A stretch of DNA of 64,000 nt from Verrucomicrobium sp. BvORR034 (GTDB taxonomy: Bacteria > Verrucomicrobiota > Verrucomicrobiia > Verrucomicrobiales > Verrucomicrobiaceae): contig NZ_BATQ01000043.1 in assembly GCF_000739635.1 (NCBI RefSeq), positions 1-64,000 on the forward strand. The letters are read 5' to 3'. The position numbers were made by a program, and so were the translations under genes. Under the pieces are notes generated by a model. It did no database searches. It saw only the letters and a list, made by a program, of their open reading frames with translations, and had not been told where the DNA came from. Below, one piece after another: positions 27,449 through 36,900 of the stretch (positions are counted from its first letter, which is position 1; each line of letters starts with the position of its first letter).

Positions 27449-30400
27449 ATGCGATTCAATCTTACGATCTCCATCCTCATTGTCGCGGCTGGCTTGTTCA
27501 GCCTGTTCGCATCTGCGGCACCTGCTCCAAGTGAAGGAGTGCCCGTCACCTTCGAGCTGCCCAATACTCCAGGGCGCAGCTATTTGGTGACGCTGGCCAC
27601 CGTTGAGGAATCCCGGCCGGACTGGATCGTCAGCACCTTTGTCGCGGGAGAACCGTTCACCGTCACAGAGGAGAATAAAGGCCGGTTCACGGTAAGATGG
27701 GACGGGTTGGACGAGAACTTCATGCCCGTGCCTCCAGGGAGCTATGGACTGAAGGGCATCTACACGGAGGCCCAGTCCTGGCCGGTGGATGGGGAGATGC
27801 ACGCCATTGTCCCCCGCTTTGCGGGTGGAGCGTCGCCTTGGCTGCCGTCACCAGATCGCTGGGAGCTTCCCGTGCCCTTTGGCGGGGATCCTGTCAATGC
27901 GCCCCTTCAAGATGTGGCCGTGGGGCCGAATGGTGTGGCGGTCTTCTACTACCAGTACCTGGAGAATGGCACGAACTGTCCGATGTTCGACCTGAACAAG
28001 CCTGTGGGCTACGAGCAGTTCCTGAAAGCCTTCTCTTCAGGTGGCGCGGGTGGCGGGCCTGCGGTCGCCACCGATGGGGAGACGGTCTGGGCCTTCAGCA
28101 CCGATGGCGGGCCCAAGTTTGTGTATCGTGCAGACCAGAAGTCGTTTGGTCAGAGCCCCGGAGCGAATCGTCGCAATGGCTATCTTCCGGAAGGCTGGGT
28201 GACGGCCATGGCGGTCGCCCGGGAGACGCCCGCAGCTCGTCCCGTGGTCTATGTGGCCCAGCGGGGCAGGATTGTGACCGAATCCACTGCGGGGCAATCT
28301 TCTTATTCGCATCGGTACGTGGAAAGCAAGACCGAAGCCGTGGACCAGATCACCGTGCACGATGGTGACGATGGCAAGGTGCTTCAGACCTTGAAGCTGG
28401 AGCGACCGTTGGGGCTCGTGATTCAAGGTGGCCGGCTGCATGCGCTTCACAAGCGGGCAGGAGGGTTCGTGGTAAGCACGATGACCTTGAAAGACGGTCT
28501 GCCGACGGAAGGCTGGGAGCTGGCGTTTGAAGTGCCTGCTGGCATGACGCCCGGAGACCTGGAGTGCGATGCGTCCGGCCGGTACTATCTCAGTGATGCT
28601 CCTGCCAACAAGGTGTACCAGTGCGATGCCAAAGGACGGGTGCTGCGGACCTTTGGCCGTGCCGCCCGGCAGGAGCCAGGGAAGTATGACCGGGAGACCT
28701 TCATGGCCCCCGGCAAGCTCGCAACGTGGCGAGATGCCGCAGGTCAGGACCGTTTGTTGGTCGTGGACCAGGAGGGGCCCAACCGTGTGAGCGAATGGAG
28801 CGCAGACAACGGCCGGCTCATCCGGGATTTTCCCTCCCACCAGACCAAGTGCAACAATGGTTATGCCATCGATCCCGCCGACTCCTCCCTGGTCTATCTC
28901 CCGGGTCACGGAGGCTGGTTGACCAGGTTCAAGATTCACCCAAGCAGCCGGGAGTGGCAGGTGGATGCAGTCTGGCCGGATGTGGAAGCCGGGCAACGCA
29001 AGGGCCTGGACAAGCCGGTGGCGGTGCGAGTGCAGGACCGCCTCTATCTTGCCAGCGAGCAAAATCTCTCCATCTACCGGCTTGAGGGCAACCGATGGAT
29101 GCGCTCCGCAGGGCTGGTCCAGCAGGAGAAAAAGTACCTCTTCTGGAATGACGCCAACCACAACGGGACGGCTGACGCGGAGGAGTTGCGCCCCACCGAC
29201 GTGCCCAAGGGCGTCCTTACCTATCACGGCCAGCGCTGGCTGTCAGACCTCAGCTATGTGGCCCCGGCCATGGGCGGGCAGGATGTGTGGCGTCTCGCCC
29301 CGGTATCCTTTGATGAGCATGGCAATCCGGTGTTCCAGTCCTGGGAGAGAGTGCTTACGGACTCCGTGTTTGCCTCTCGTGCCGCTGGCACGGCAGACGC
29401 CCTGCATGGAGGCAACGAACTGGCGGACAACTTCTCCAGTGACTGGATGCAGGTGGATGGTTCGATGAAAGAGGGGTTCTACATCCAGGCCAGAGGTGGG
29501 CGAAACTTTGACGCAAATCGCGGGCCGCAACACAAGATTTCCCGCTATGTGCCGGACGGGAAGGGAGGCTTTCAGCTGAGGTGGCGGGTGGGGCGGAGCG
29601 TGTTGGGCGGAGAAGCCCGGCGTGGCGAACTAACCGGTGGCATGCGCATCTTTAAACCGCTGAACGGGCTGCTCACGGTGGTGGACCAGAGCCGGAGCGG
29701 ACTCTTCCTCTATACCGATGACGGGCTGTATGTGGACACGTTGTTCCCACCGGGCGAGAGGAAGGGCACAGGCGTGTATCAGCAGCCGGGCGAGTTCTTT
29801 GCTGGGACCGTCTTTGCCGATGGGGCAAGCGGCAAGATCTACTACGGTTCAGGGAAGTACACGCCCCTGCTCTATGAGATGCAGGGCTGGTCTTTGCAGG
29901 ACAATCCCGTCCACCGTCTCGCCACGCTGCCCAAGGCTGTCGTCATCCGTTCTAGTGAAACGGCCTCCCCTCCGGAAATCGCACTCAGTCTGCGCGGCGG
30001 CGCGGGAAAGGCTCGCGTGGCCCGTTTTGCCCCTGCGCTGGGCGGCGCGGTGCTGGATGGCTCTTTGACAGGATGGGAGAATGTGGCTCCGGTCGTCATC
30101 GGGCCGGGTAAAGATCGCACCGTGGAGGTTCGCGGACTCTATGATCCGGATCACCTCTATCTCCGGTGGCATGTACGCTTGGGCGCCACGTTCGCGCCAA
30201 GGTCCACCCCGCCATTGGAGCGGTTGTTCACGCATGACCAGTCGGCGGAAACGGTGAGCCTCTATTTCCAGGGGGATGTCAATGCCCCAGCCAAGGGGCC
30301 TGCAGCGGGGCGTTCAGGGGATGTGCGGTTGGTCTTTGGCCTCTTCAAAAACGGCGAGAAGCTCATCCCTGCGGCAGTCGGCTTGTATCCCAAGTGGGAG

Positions 30401-31339
30401 GGAAACCATGGCAAACGCCAGGTGTACCGGACTCCGGTGGGCGAGGCTGCCTTTGAGCACGTCGGGGCGGTGGACGGTCTGAGACTCGGCCACGCAGTCG
30501 ATGCCGATGGCAAAGGCTTTGTCATCGTCGCCTCCATCCCCCGCAGCGCGTTTCCGGCTTTGAAATCCGGGTTCGATGGAACACTGCGGACGCAGGTCAA
30601 CTTTGATGCCAACCTGGGCGGGCATCAAAAAGTCTGGTGGGCCAACACCGATGGCTCTGCCAGCGTGGAGACGTATGACGAGCCCAGTGAGGCGCGGCTT
30701 TACCCTGGATCTTGGGCACCCCTGACGTTTGAAGGACTGGAACGCGGCGTCGTGGTACAGCATTGGCAGCTGCTGGGTCCGTTCGGCGGTCCTGGGGCAG
30801 AGAAGTTCACCCGCGATCCCCAGAACAAACAGGAAGTGCAAAAATTCTATGAATCGGCAACCTTTCCACCTGATGACGCCAAGGTGGATTTGAAGACCGC
30901 CTATGAAGGGCCGCAAATCAAAGGCTACTGGCCCGATCAGAAACGGTTGACCTGGAAGCCTGCGAAAGCAGCGGACCTCGATACCCGAATCATTTGTGGG
31001 GAGGGGGCGCAGGTGAACTATGGAGTGACCTGGGTGCATGTGCCGGAAGAAAAACCTCTGATCCTGGAGTTTCAAGGGCACCGCATGACCTATCTCCGCT
31101 GGTCGCTGAATGGCGAAGCTCTGGAGGTTCCGGCCAAGGAATATCAGGAAGCGGGGGCGAAGCAACTCATGACGGCGAGTCGTTCGGTCCGTCTGAAGAA
31201 GGGGTGGAACCAGATCTTCTTCCGCAGCTACAATGTGGGTTATGTCCCCTATCGGGTTGGTTTGGTAGTGAAGGGGGCCGCAAAGGATCTGTGGGAATTG
31301 AGGTTCTCGGGAATGCCCCCAGCCACGGGTGGTGAATAA
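27449..31339 (+). CDS. Secreted 1296-residue protein with CBM9-like domain
   Basis: The N-terminus (MRFNLTISILIVAAGLFSLFASAAPA) is a clear signal peptide. A FlgD-like Ig stretch follows (VTFELPNTPGRSYLVTLATV ... FTVRWDGLDENFMPVPPGSYGLKG). From ~130 to ~830 there is a propeller-like region of repeated Gly/Trp/Tyr-rich strands (GDLECDASGRYYLSDAPANKVYQCD, NHL-like). Residues ~860-1080 resemble a CBM9/DOMON-type fold: LDGSLTGWENV, VRGLYDPDHLYLRWHV, then VIVASIPRSAFP. The C-terminal ~200 residues (VVVQHWQLLGPFGG ... LKKGWNQIFFRSYNVG) look like the beta-sandwich binding modules of secreted carbohydrate-active proteins. No catalytic glycosidase motif was seen. It is probably exported and binds polysaccharide. 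The start ATG opens directly into a canonical signal peptide. Confidence 0.75.
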   Translation: MRFNLTISILIVAAGLFSLFASAAPAPSEGVPVTFELPNTPGRSYLVTLATVEESRPDWIVSTFVAGEPFTVTEENKGRFTVRWDGLDENFMPVPPGSYGLKGIYTEAQSWPVDGEMHAIVPRFAGGASPWLPSPDRWELPVPFGGDPVNAPLQDVAVGPNGVAVFYYQYLENGTNCPMFDLNKPVGYEQFLKAFSSGGAGGGPAVATDGETVWAFSTDGGPKFVYRADQKSFGQSPGANRRNGYLPEGWVTAMAVARETPAARPVVYVAQRGRIVTESTAGQSSYSHRYVESKTEAVDQITVHDGDDGKVLQTLKLERPLGLVIQGGRLHALHKRAGGFVVSTMTLKDGLPTEGWELAFEVPAGMTPGDLECDASGRYYLSDAPANKVYQCDAKGRVLRTFGRAARQEPGKYDRETFMAPGKLATWRDAAGQDRLLVVDQEGPNRVSEWSADNGRLIRDFPSHQTKCNNGYAIDPADSSLVYLPGHGGWLTRFKIHPSSREWQVDAVWPDVEAGQRKGLDKPVAVRVQDRLYLASEQNLSIYRLEGNRWMRSAGLVQQEKKYLFWNDANHNGTADAEELRPTDVPKGVLTYHGQRWLSDLSYVAPAMGGQDVWRLAPVSFDEHGNPVFQSWERVLTDSVFASRAAGTADALHGGNELADNFSSDWMQVDGSMKEGFYIQARGGRNFDANRGPQHKISRYVPDGKGGFQLRWRVGRSVLGGEARRGELTGGMRIFKPLNGLLTVVDQSRSGLFLYTDDGLYVDTLFPPGERKGTGVYQQPGEFFAGTVFADGASGKIYYGSGKYTPLLYEMQGWSLQDNPVHRLATLPKAVVIRSSETASPPEIALSLRGGAGKARVARFAPALGGAVLDGSLTGWENVAPVVIGPGKDRTVEVRGLYDPDHLYLRWHVRLGATFAPRSTPPLERLFTHDQSAETVSLYFQGDVNAPAKGPAAGRSGDVRLVFGLFKNGEKLIPAAVGLYPKWEGNHGKRQVYRTPVGEAAFEHVGAVDGLRLGHAVDADGKGFVIVASIPRSAFPALKSGFDGTLRTQVNFDANLGGHQKVWWANTDGSASVETYDEPSEARLYPGSWAPLTFEGLERGVVVQHWQLLGPFGGPGAEKFTRDPQNKQEVQKFYESATFPPDDAKVDLKTAYEGPQIKGYWPDQKRLTWKPAKAADLDTRIICGEGAQVNYGVTWVHVPEEKPLILEFQGHRMTYLRWSLNGEALEVPAKEYQEAGAKQLMTASRSVRLKKGWNQIFFRSYNVGYVPYRVGLVVKGAAKDLWELRFSGMPPATGGE

Positions 31340-31372
31340 CGGTTCTGCGCAATTTAACTCCCCATTGCTGTG

Positions 31373-31411
31373 AACGCGCCGTGTCACTAATTTTGATCGA
31401 AGCGGCGCGTT
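31373..31411. terminator. Stem-loop after the CBM9-like gene
   Basis: AACGCGCCG (31373-31381) pairs perfectly with CGGCGCGTT (31403-31411), giving a 9-bp stem and a 21-nt loop. It lies between the CBM9-like gene and the SGNH hydrolase gene. There is no long T-tract, so it may be a weak terminator or an mRNA 3'-end stabiliser. Confidence 0.4.
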
Positions 31412-31471
31412 AATACCAAGCCGGTCTGTTCGCCGGCGTGCTCCTCACTCGAACCTTGTTCATTTGCTACC

Positions 31472-32344
31472 ATGAAGTTCAAACACTCCTTCTCCCACCT
31501 CGCACTGGCGTTCGCCGCCCTGTCATTCTGTGCCACCACATTGTCGGCCGCCGATGCCCCCCTCGTCAAAACCGGCACGAAGGTCGCTTTCCTTGGCGAT
31601 TCCATCACCCAAGGCGGAGCCAGCCATCCCGGTGGCTATGTGCGTCTGGTCGAGAGCGGACTCAAAGCCGCTGGCATCAACATCGTGGCCCTCCCGGCCG
31701 GCATCAGCGGGCACAAGTCAAACGACATGCTGGCCCGTCTGGACAAGGATGTGATCAGCAAGAAGCCGGACGTCATGACGCTGAGCTGCGGCGTCAACGA
31801 CGTGTGGCACGGTCCTCGCGGTGTGGAGCTGGATGCCTACAAGAAGAATATCACGGAGATTGTGGATCGCGCTCAGAAAGCCGGCATCCAGGTGGTCATC
31901 CTCACCTCCACCCTCATCGGCCCCAAGCTGGATGACGCCAACAACACCAAGGCCAAGGCCTACAACGAGTTCCTCCGCAACCTGGCCAAGGAGCGCAAGC
32001 TGCCGGTTGCAGACCTCAACGCCGACATGATCGAAGCGCAGTCCAAGGATGCTCCTGGCGGCGGCAAGGTCAATGTCACCACCGACGGCGTGCACATGAA
32101 CTACCTGGGCAATCTCATGATGGCCAAAGGGGTTTTGAAGAGTTTTGGTCTCAGCAGCGCCGATCTCGCCAAGGCAGAAGCAAGCTGGCAGACCATTCCC
32201 GATGCGGTGACCGTGACCGCGAAGGCCAAGCTCAGCCTGAAACAGATGGAGGCCCTGGAAGCCTACGCCGCGAAACAGAAGAAGTCTGTGGACGCGGTGA
32301 TCGCTGAGATGCTGCAGGCCACAGTGGCCGGTGCGGTGAAGTAA
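31472..32344 (+). CDS. Secreted SGNH/GDSL-family hydrolase
   Basis: A 290-residue esterase-type protein with an N-terminal signal peptide (HLALAFAALSFCATTLSAAD). SGNH blocks are intact: block I FLGDSITQGG with nucleophile Ser44, block III GVNDVW, and block V DGVHMNYLG with Asp205 and His208. Members de-esterify carbohydrates, lipids or peptidoglycan; the substrate cannot be told from sequence. The C-terminal ~70 residues form an added Ala/Lys-rich helical tail (LSLKQMEALEAYAAKQKKS) not typical of the minimal domain. It follows the CBM9-like secreted protein by 132 bp, and both may act on extracellular polysaccharide. Confidence 0.88.
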   Translation: MKFKHSFSHLALAFAALSFCATTLSAADAPLVKTGTKVAFLGDSITQGGASHPGGYVRLVESGLKAAGINIVALPAGISGHKSNDMLARLDKDVISKKPDVMTLSCGVNDVWHGPRGVELDAYKKNITEIVDRAQKAGIQVVILTSTLIGPKLDDANNTKAKAYNEFLRNLAKERKLPVADLNADMIEAQSKDAPGGGKVNVTTDGVHMNYLGNLMMAKGVLKSFGLSSADLAKAEASWQTIPDAVTVTAKAKLSLKQMEALEAYAAKQKKSVDAVIAEMLQATVAGAVK

Positions 32345-32358
32345 TGTGATGTTGGTTC

Positions 32359-32395
32359 GCCTGCTGGTGGCGTGTCTCCTTCGACATCAGCAGGC
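32359..32395 (+). terminator. Probable terminator of the SGNH gene
   Basis: GCCTGCTG (32359-32366) pairs with CAGCAGGC (32388-32395), an 8-bp stem, followed by TCTCGTTTTC. It lies 15 nt after the stop codon. The loop is long (21 nt) and the T-tract is short, so confidence is moderate. Confidence 0.45.
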
Positions 32396-32409
32396 TCTCG
32401 TTTTCCTGA

Positions 32410-32721
32410 GACTCAGCCTATCTTCTCGAATATGGCGATACCGAGATTCCTCCGATCGTCGCTGAAGGGTGCGCATTGAGGATCGTGAATGTCTTGCAAA
32501 TCTTACCTCCTGCGAGACACGACGGCGAGTTTTGCGACCTCACGCACTCGACTCGATTGTTCAGGATCACGGGCCAGCCTCTAACGGACCTGTTTTGTCT
32601 GGAAGGCACTGATGTGCCCGGCGATGAATTCAAGTATATCTATGATGAGGCAGGCTTCAAGGGGCTGGATTTTGAACCCGTTTGGCAGGGGGACGCGGAA
32701 CTCTCTCAGCCGATCCTGTGA
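32410..32721 (+). pseudogene. Orphan 3' fragment of a DUF1629/Imm11-like gene
   Basis: After a stop at 32407, the frame reads about 103 residues with no good start; the first possible initiator is a TTG at 32476. The sequence matches the C-terminal pattern of DUF1629/Imm11 proteins: LRIVNVLQILPPARHDGEF, LFRITG, and a tail ending DEAGFKGLDFEPVW. Intact members are about 180-200 residues, so the N-terminal half is missing. The family includes predicted immunity proteins of polymorphic toxin systems, but no toxin gene is adjacent. It is most likely a remnant left by rearrangement. The family call is by eye. The 32722-32984 stretch that follows shows no gene. Confidence 0.5.
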
Positions 32722-32879
32722 TTGCCTGGAGGTGGAGGACATCGTGAGGTGCCTCCTTCATTGGGCCGCACGTGATGTCGGAGGCTGGCACACCAAATCT
32801 ATGGTCTGTGGCCTTGCTGGAAAGCGAAGGGCAAAGGGGACTCACAGGACTCCCGAAAGCGGCGGTTCCCGCACGCACT

Positions 32880-32901
32880 CCAAAATCCCGCTTCGCGGGA
32901 T
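32880..32901 (-). terminator. Terminator-like hairpin downstream of the LysR gene
   Basis: On the minus strand, ATCCCGC-GAA-GCGGGAT (7-bp stem, 3-nt loop) is followed by TTTT. It lies about 85 nt beyond the LysR stop codon in the correct orientation for an intrinsic terminator. Confidence 0.5.
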
Positions 32902-32984
32902 CAGGTGCTGGATGCGCTGGGAGATATTGGCGCGCTGGTGCTTGCAGAGTCGATTTCCATTCCTCCGTCACTCCACCACCCCTT

Positions 32985-33878
32985 TCACGACTCCGCCGCC
33001 AGCTCTTTGAAACAACCCCGGAAGTTCGCCAGAATCGGCGACTCATCCTGCTTCCGCCAGACCAGCACGGTTTGCACCTTGGGCAGCCCTTTGGGGAGCG
33101 GGCGGAAGATCAGGCCAGGTCGTTTGACCTGGGCCAGGGTCGCCGTCGTAGGTGCGATGCCGAATCCCGCAGAGATAAGCCACATCTTGGTTTGGATATC
33201 ATGAGCGTATTGGACTGCTCGTGGCGTGGCTCCCACTTTGGCGCACTCGGCGAGGAAAGAGTCATAGTATCCGTGCTGCACCCGCGGGTCCATCATCACG
33301 AGACCCTCGCCGTCAAAGTCGGCCCAGGTCAGCTTCTCTTTGCGGGACAATCGATGGCCCGCAGGCATGGCCAGGATCTGGCTGGATTCCTCCACGTGCA
33401 TGGAGTCCAGTTCCGCAAAACCCACCGGTGGACGCAGCAGGCCTGCATCGAGTTCCCCGGCACGAAGACGATGGATTTGTTCGGTGCTCGTGAGGTCGAA
33501 GAGGGACAGCTGTACGCCTGGGAACTTCTGATGGAAGCAACGAAGTATCTTGGCCAGCCACGCATTGGCCGTGGGCGCAATGATGCCCACTCTCAAGGTG
33601 CCCACCAGCCCCTGGTCCGCATGGCGTGCCCGTTTCTCCGCCTGGTTGGCGGCGGACAACACCGTGCGAGCTTCCTCAAGGAAGACTCTGCCCGCGTGTG
33701 TGAGATTCACAGATCGCGTGTTGCGAATGAAGAGCTGCACGTTAAGCTCTTCCTCAAGAGATTTGATCTGCGAGCTCAAAGCGGGCTGCGCGACATGAAG
33801 AATCTCCGCTGCCCGGTGGAAGTTCAAAGTGTCTGCCACCGCAGTAAAGTAACGAAGATGTCGCAGTTCCATGCGCAT
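32985..33878 (-). CDS. LysR-family transcriptional regulator
   Basis: A 297-residue regulator. The N-terminal winged HTH (3-62) has the classic LysR pattern ELRHLRYFTAVADTLNFHRAAEILHVAQPALSSQIKSLEEEL. The effector domain spans ~90-290. It is divergent from the RND efflux operon with a 101-bp intergenic region holding nested inverted repeats, the usual arrangement for a LysR protein that regulates both its own gene and the neighbouring pump. The ligand is unknown and is probably a toxic pump substrate or metabolite. Two start codons are possible, 33878 and 33872; the second gives the commonest LysR beginning (MELRHLRYF). Confidence 0.9.
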   Translation of the reverse strand: MRMELRHLRYFTAVADTLNFHRAAEILHVAQPALSSQIKSLEEELNVQLFIRNTRSVNLTHAGRVFLEEARTVLSAANQAEKRARHADQGLVGTLRVGIIAPTANAWLAKILRCFHQKFPGVQLSLFDLTSTEQIHRLRAGELDAGLLRPPVGFAELDSMHVEESSQILAMPAGHRLSRKEKLTWADFDGEGLVMMDPRVQHGYYDSFLAECAKVGATPRAVQYAHDIQTKMWLISAGFGIAPTTATLAQVKRPGLIFRPLPKGLPKVQTVLVWRKQDESPILANFRGCFKELAAES

Positions 33879-33914
33879 TGATACGTCGCACCTATCAGTG
33901 CGGGACCAACCTTG

Positions 33915-33956
33915 TATTGGGAAAATGTGCAGATTTCGGTTATCTGCCGCCCAATA
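33915..33956. promoter_or_regulatory. Nested inverted repeats, candidate LysR operator
   Basis: An outer pair TATTGGG (33915-33921) / CCCAATA (33950-33956) encloses an inner pair GCAGAT (33929-33934) / ATCTGC (33942-33947). The element sits in the centre of the divergent LysR/RND intergenic region, where a LysR activation or repression site is expected. Binding is inferred. Confidence 0.45.
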
Positions 33957-33979
33957 ATTTTTGAAAGGAAAAACCCGCC

Positions 33980-36900
33980 ATGTGGATTGTCCGTCTCGCG
34001 CTTCGTCGCCCCTACACCTTTATCGTGCTGGCATTGGTGTTGCTTTTGTCCACACCGGTCATGCTTCTGCGGACGCCGACGGACATCTTCCCGTCGATCA
34101 ACATTCCGGTGATCTCCATCATCTGGCAGTATGCCGGATTGAGCCCTCAGGAGGTTGAGCAACGCATCCTTTATATTCACGAGCGATCGCTGAGCGCGAC
34201 GGTGAATGACATCGAACACATTGAGTCAAACTCCTATAACGGTGTAGGGATTATCAAGGTGTTCCTTCGTCCAGGTGCCTCTGTGGATGCTGGGGTGGCT
34301 CAGCTCACGGCAGTGGCACAGACCATCCTAAGACAGATGCCACCGGGCCAGACGCCTCCACTGGTGATCCGGTACAACGCCTCCACAGTGCCGATCCTGC
34401 AGTATGCGTTTACCAGCAACAAGATGTCCGAGCAGGAGATCTATGACACCGTGCAGAACCAGGTGCGCGTGGGCCTGGCCAGTGTGCAGGGGGCACAGAT
34501 CCCATGGCCCTATGGCGGCAAGACGCGAGTGGTGTCTGTGGACCTTGACCTCACAGCGCTCAAGTCCAAGAACCTGACCGCTCGCGACGTGGTGAATGCC
34601 ATGGATGCGCAGAACCTTATTCTGCCAGCCGGTACGGCCAAGATCAAAGAGACGGAATACAACGTGGGTGTGAACAGCAGCCCACGGGTGCTGGATGAAC
34701 TGAACAACCTGCCGGTGAAGACCGTGAACGGGGCCACCATCTATGTCCGGGACGTGGCCCAGGTGCGCGATGGTTACCAACCGCAGCAGAACGTGGTGCG
34801 CAAAGACGGCGTGCGCGGGGTGTTGCTCACCATCATGAAGAGCGGCATGGCCTCCACCCTCCAAGTGGTGGACAGCGTGAAAGGGGAGCTGCCGCGACTG
34901 CTTTCGGGTCTGCCTGCCGACCTGAAGGTGGAAGAATTCGCGGACCAGTCCCTCTTCGTGCGGGCGGCGGTGAACGGCGTGGTGCATGAGGGTATCATCG
35001 CCGCGGCGCTGACGGCCTTGATGATCCTCCTCTTCCTTGGCTCGTGGCGTAGCACCGTCATCATTGCGGTATCCATCCCTCTGTCGGTGCTGGCTTCCAT
35101 CGCCATTCTCAGTGCGCTGGGAGAGACGATCAACCTCATGACTCTGGGCGGTCTGGCCCTGGCCGTGGGCATCCTGGTGGATGACGCCACCGTGGAGATT
35201 GAAAACGTGCACAGGCACATGAGCATGGGGAAGTCCTTCGTGCAGGCCATTCTGGACGGGTCCAAGGAAATTGCCCTCCCGGCCTTCGTGTCCACCATTT
35301 GTATCTGTATCGTGTTCGTGCCCATGTTCTTCCTGACAGGGGTGGCCCGGTACCTCTTCGTGCCGCTGGCGGAGGCGGTGGTGTTCGCCATGATGGCGAG
35401 CTACTTCATCTCCCGTACGCTGGTGCCCACGCTGATCGCCTGGTTCTACAAGAACGTGCCTCATCACGCACCGGAAGATGCGGCCCACGGCGGACATGGC
35501 CATGATGCCCCCGGGAAGAAGCCGTTCCTTCTGGTTCGTCCCTTCGTGGCTTTCCAGCGTGGCTTCGAGCACGCCTTTGCCACTTTCCACGCAGGCTATC
35601 AGCGGCTGCTGGGCGCGGTGTTGCAGCAGCGGGTGGCCTTCGTCATCCTCTTCCTGGCCATGGCAGCAGGGTCCCTGGCCCTGGTGCCGCAGCTCGGGCA
35701 GGACTTCTTCCCGCAGGTGGATGCAGGGCAGATCAAGCTTCACCTCCGTGCCCGCAGCGGGACGCGGATCGAGGAAACCGCCCGGCTGGTGGATGCCGTG
35801 GAGCAGACCATCCGCAAGGAGATCCCCTCCCATGAGATTGCCGGTATCCTGGACAACATCGGGATTCCCAACTCCGGCATCAGCCTTTCGTATTCCAACA
35901 ACGGCCTCTACGGCACAGGGGATGCGGATGTTCTGGTGTCTCTGAAACATGGGCACCAGCCCACGGAGGAGCACGTGCGCCGTCTGCGCCTGCGCCTGAA
36001 CAAGGAGTTTCCAGGAACCACCTTCTACTTCCTGCCGGCAGATATTGTGAGCCAGACGCTCAACTTCGGCTTGCCCGCCCCCTTTGACGTCCAGATCTAC
36101 GGGCGCAACCAGACCGCCAACCGCGAACTGGCCGCCCGGCTGGCGGACAAGATCCGGACCATCCCCGGTGCGGTGGACGTGCGTGTGCAGCAGCCCGCGG
36201 ATCAGCCGCAGTTCACTGTGGAGGTGGATCGCGAGAAGGCGGCCGAGATCGGCCTCACGGAGCGTGACGTGGCCAACTCCGTGCTGCTCAGCCTGAGCGG
36301 CAGCGGTCAGGTGCAGCCTCTCTACTGGCTGAATCCCACCAATGGCATTCAGTACCTCATCAACGCGCGAACGCCGGAGCGTGAGATGGACTCCCTGGCC
36401 AATCTGGAGGCCATTCCAGTAAGCCGTAGCCAGGCTGGGGAGGGGGATGGGCAGTTGCTCTCCAACCTCGCCACCCTCAAGCGTGGTCAGGGGCCGGGTG
36501 TGATCTCGCACTTCAACGTACAGCCGGTGATCGACATCTTTGGCGGCGTGAGCGGCCGGGACCTTGGCGGTGTGGTGAGGGATGTTCAAAAGCTGGTGGA
36601 TGAGATGCAGCACGAGCTGCCCAAGGGCACCTACATCATGATGCGGGGGCAGGCAGAGACCATGCAGAGCAGCTTCCACGGTCTGGGCATGGGCATGATC
36701 ATGGCCATCGCCCTCATCTACATGCTGCTGGTGGTGAACTTCCAGAGCTGGGTGGATCCTTTCATCATCATCACCGCGCTGGTGGGAGCCATCGCCGGGG
36801 TGGTGTGGGGCTTGTTCCTCACCCAGACCACATTGAACGTGCCCGCTCTCATGGGCGCGATCATGAGCCTCGGTGTGGCCACCGCAAACTCGGTGCTCAT

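Noticed and set aside
27162-27590. 142-residue plus-strand frame
   Set aside because: It overlaps the start of the CBM9-like gene and the minus-strand remnant; no domain and no ribosome site.
34328-36679. 783-residue minus-strand frame
   Set aside because: It lies opposite the RND permease; His/Gly-rich composition is typical of antisense shadows in high-GC genes.
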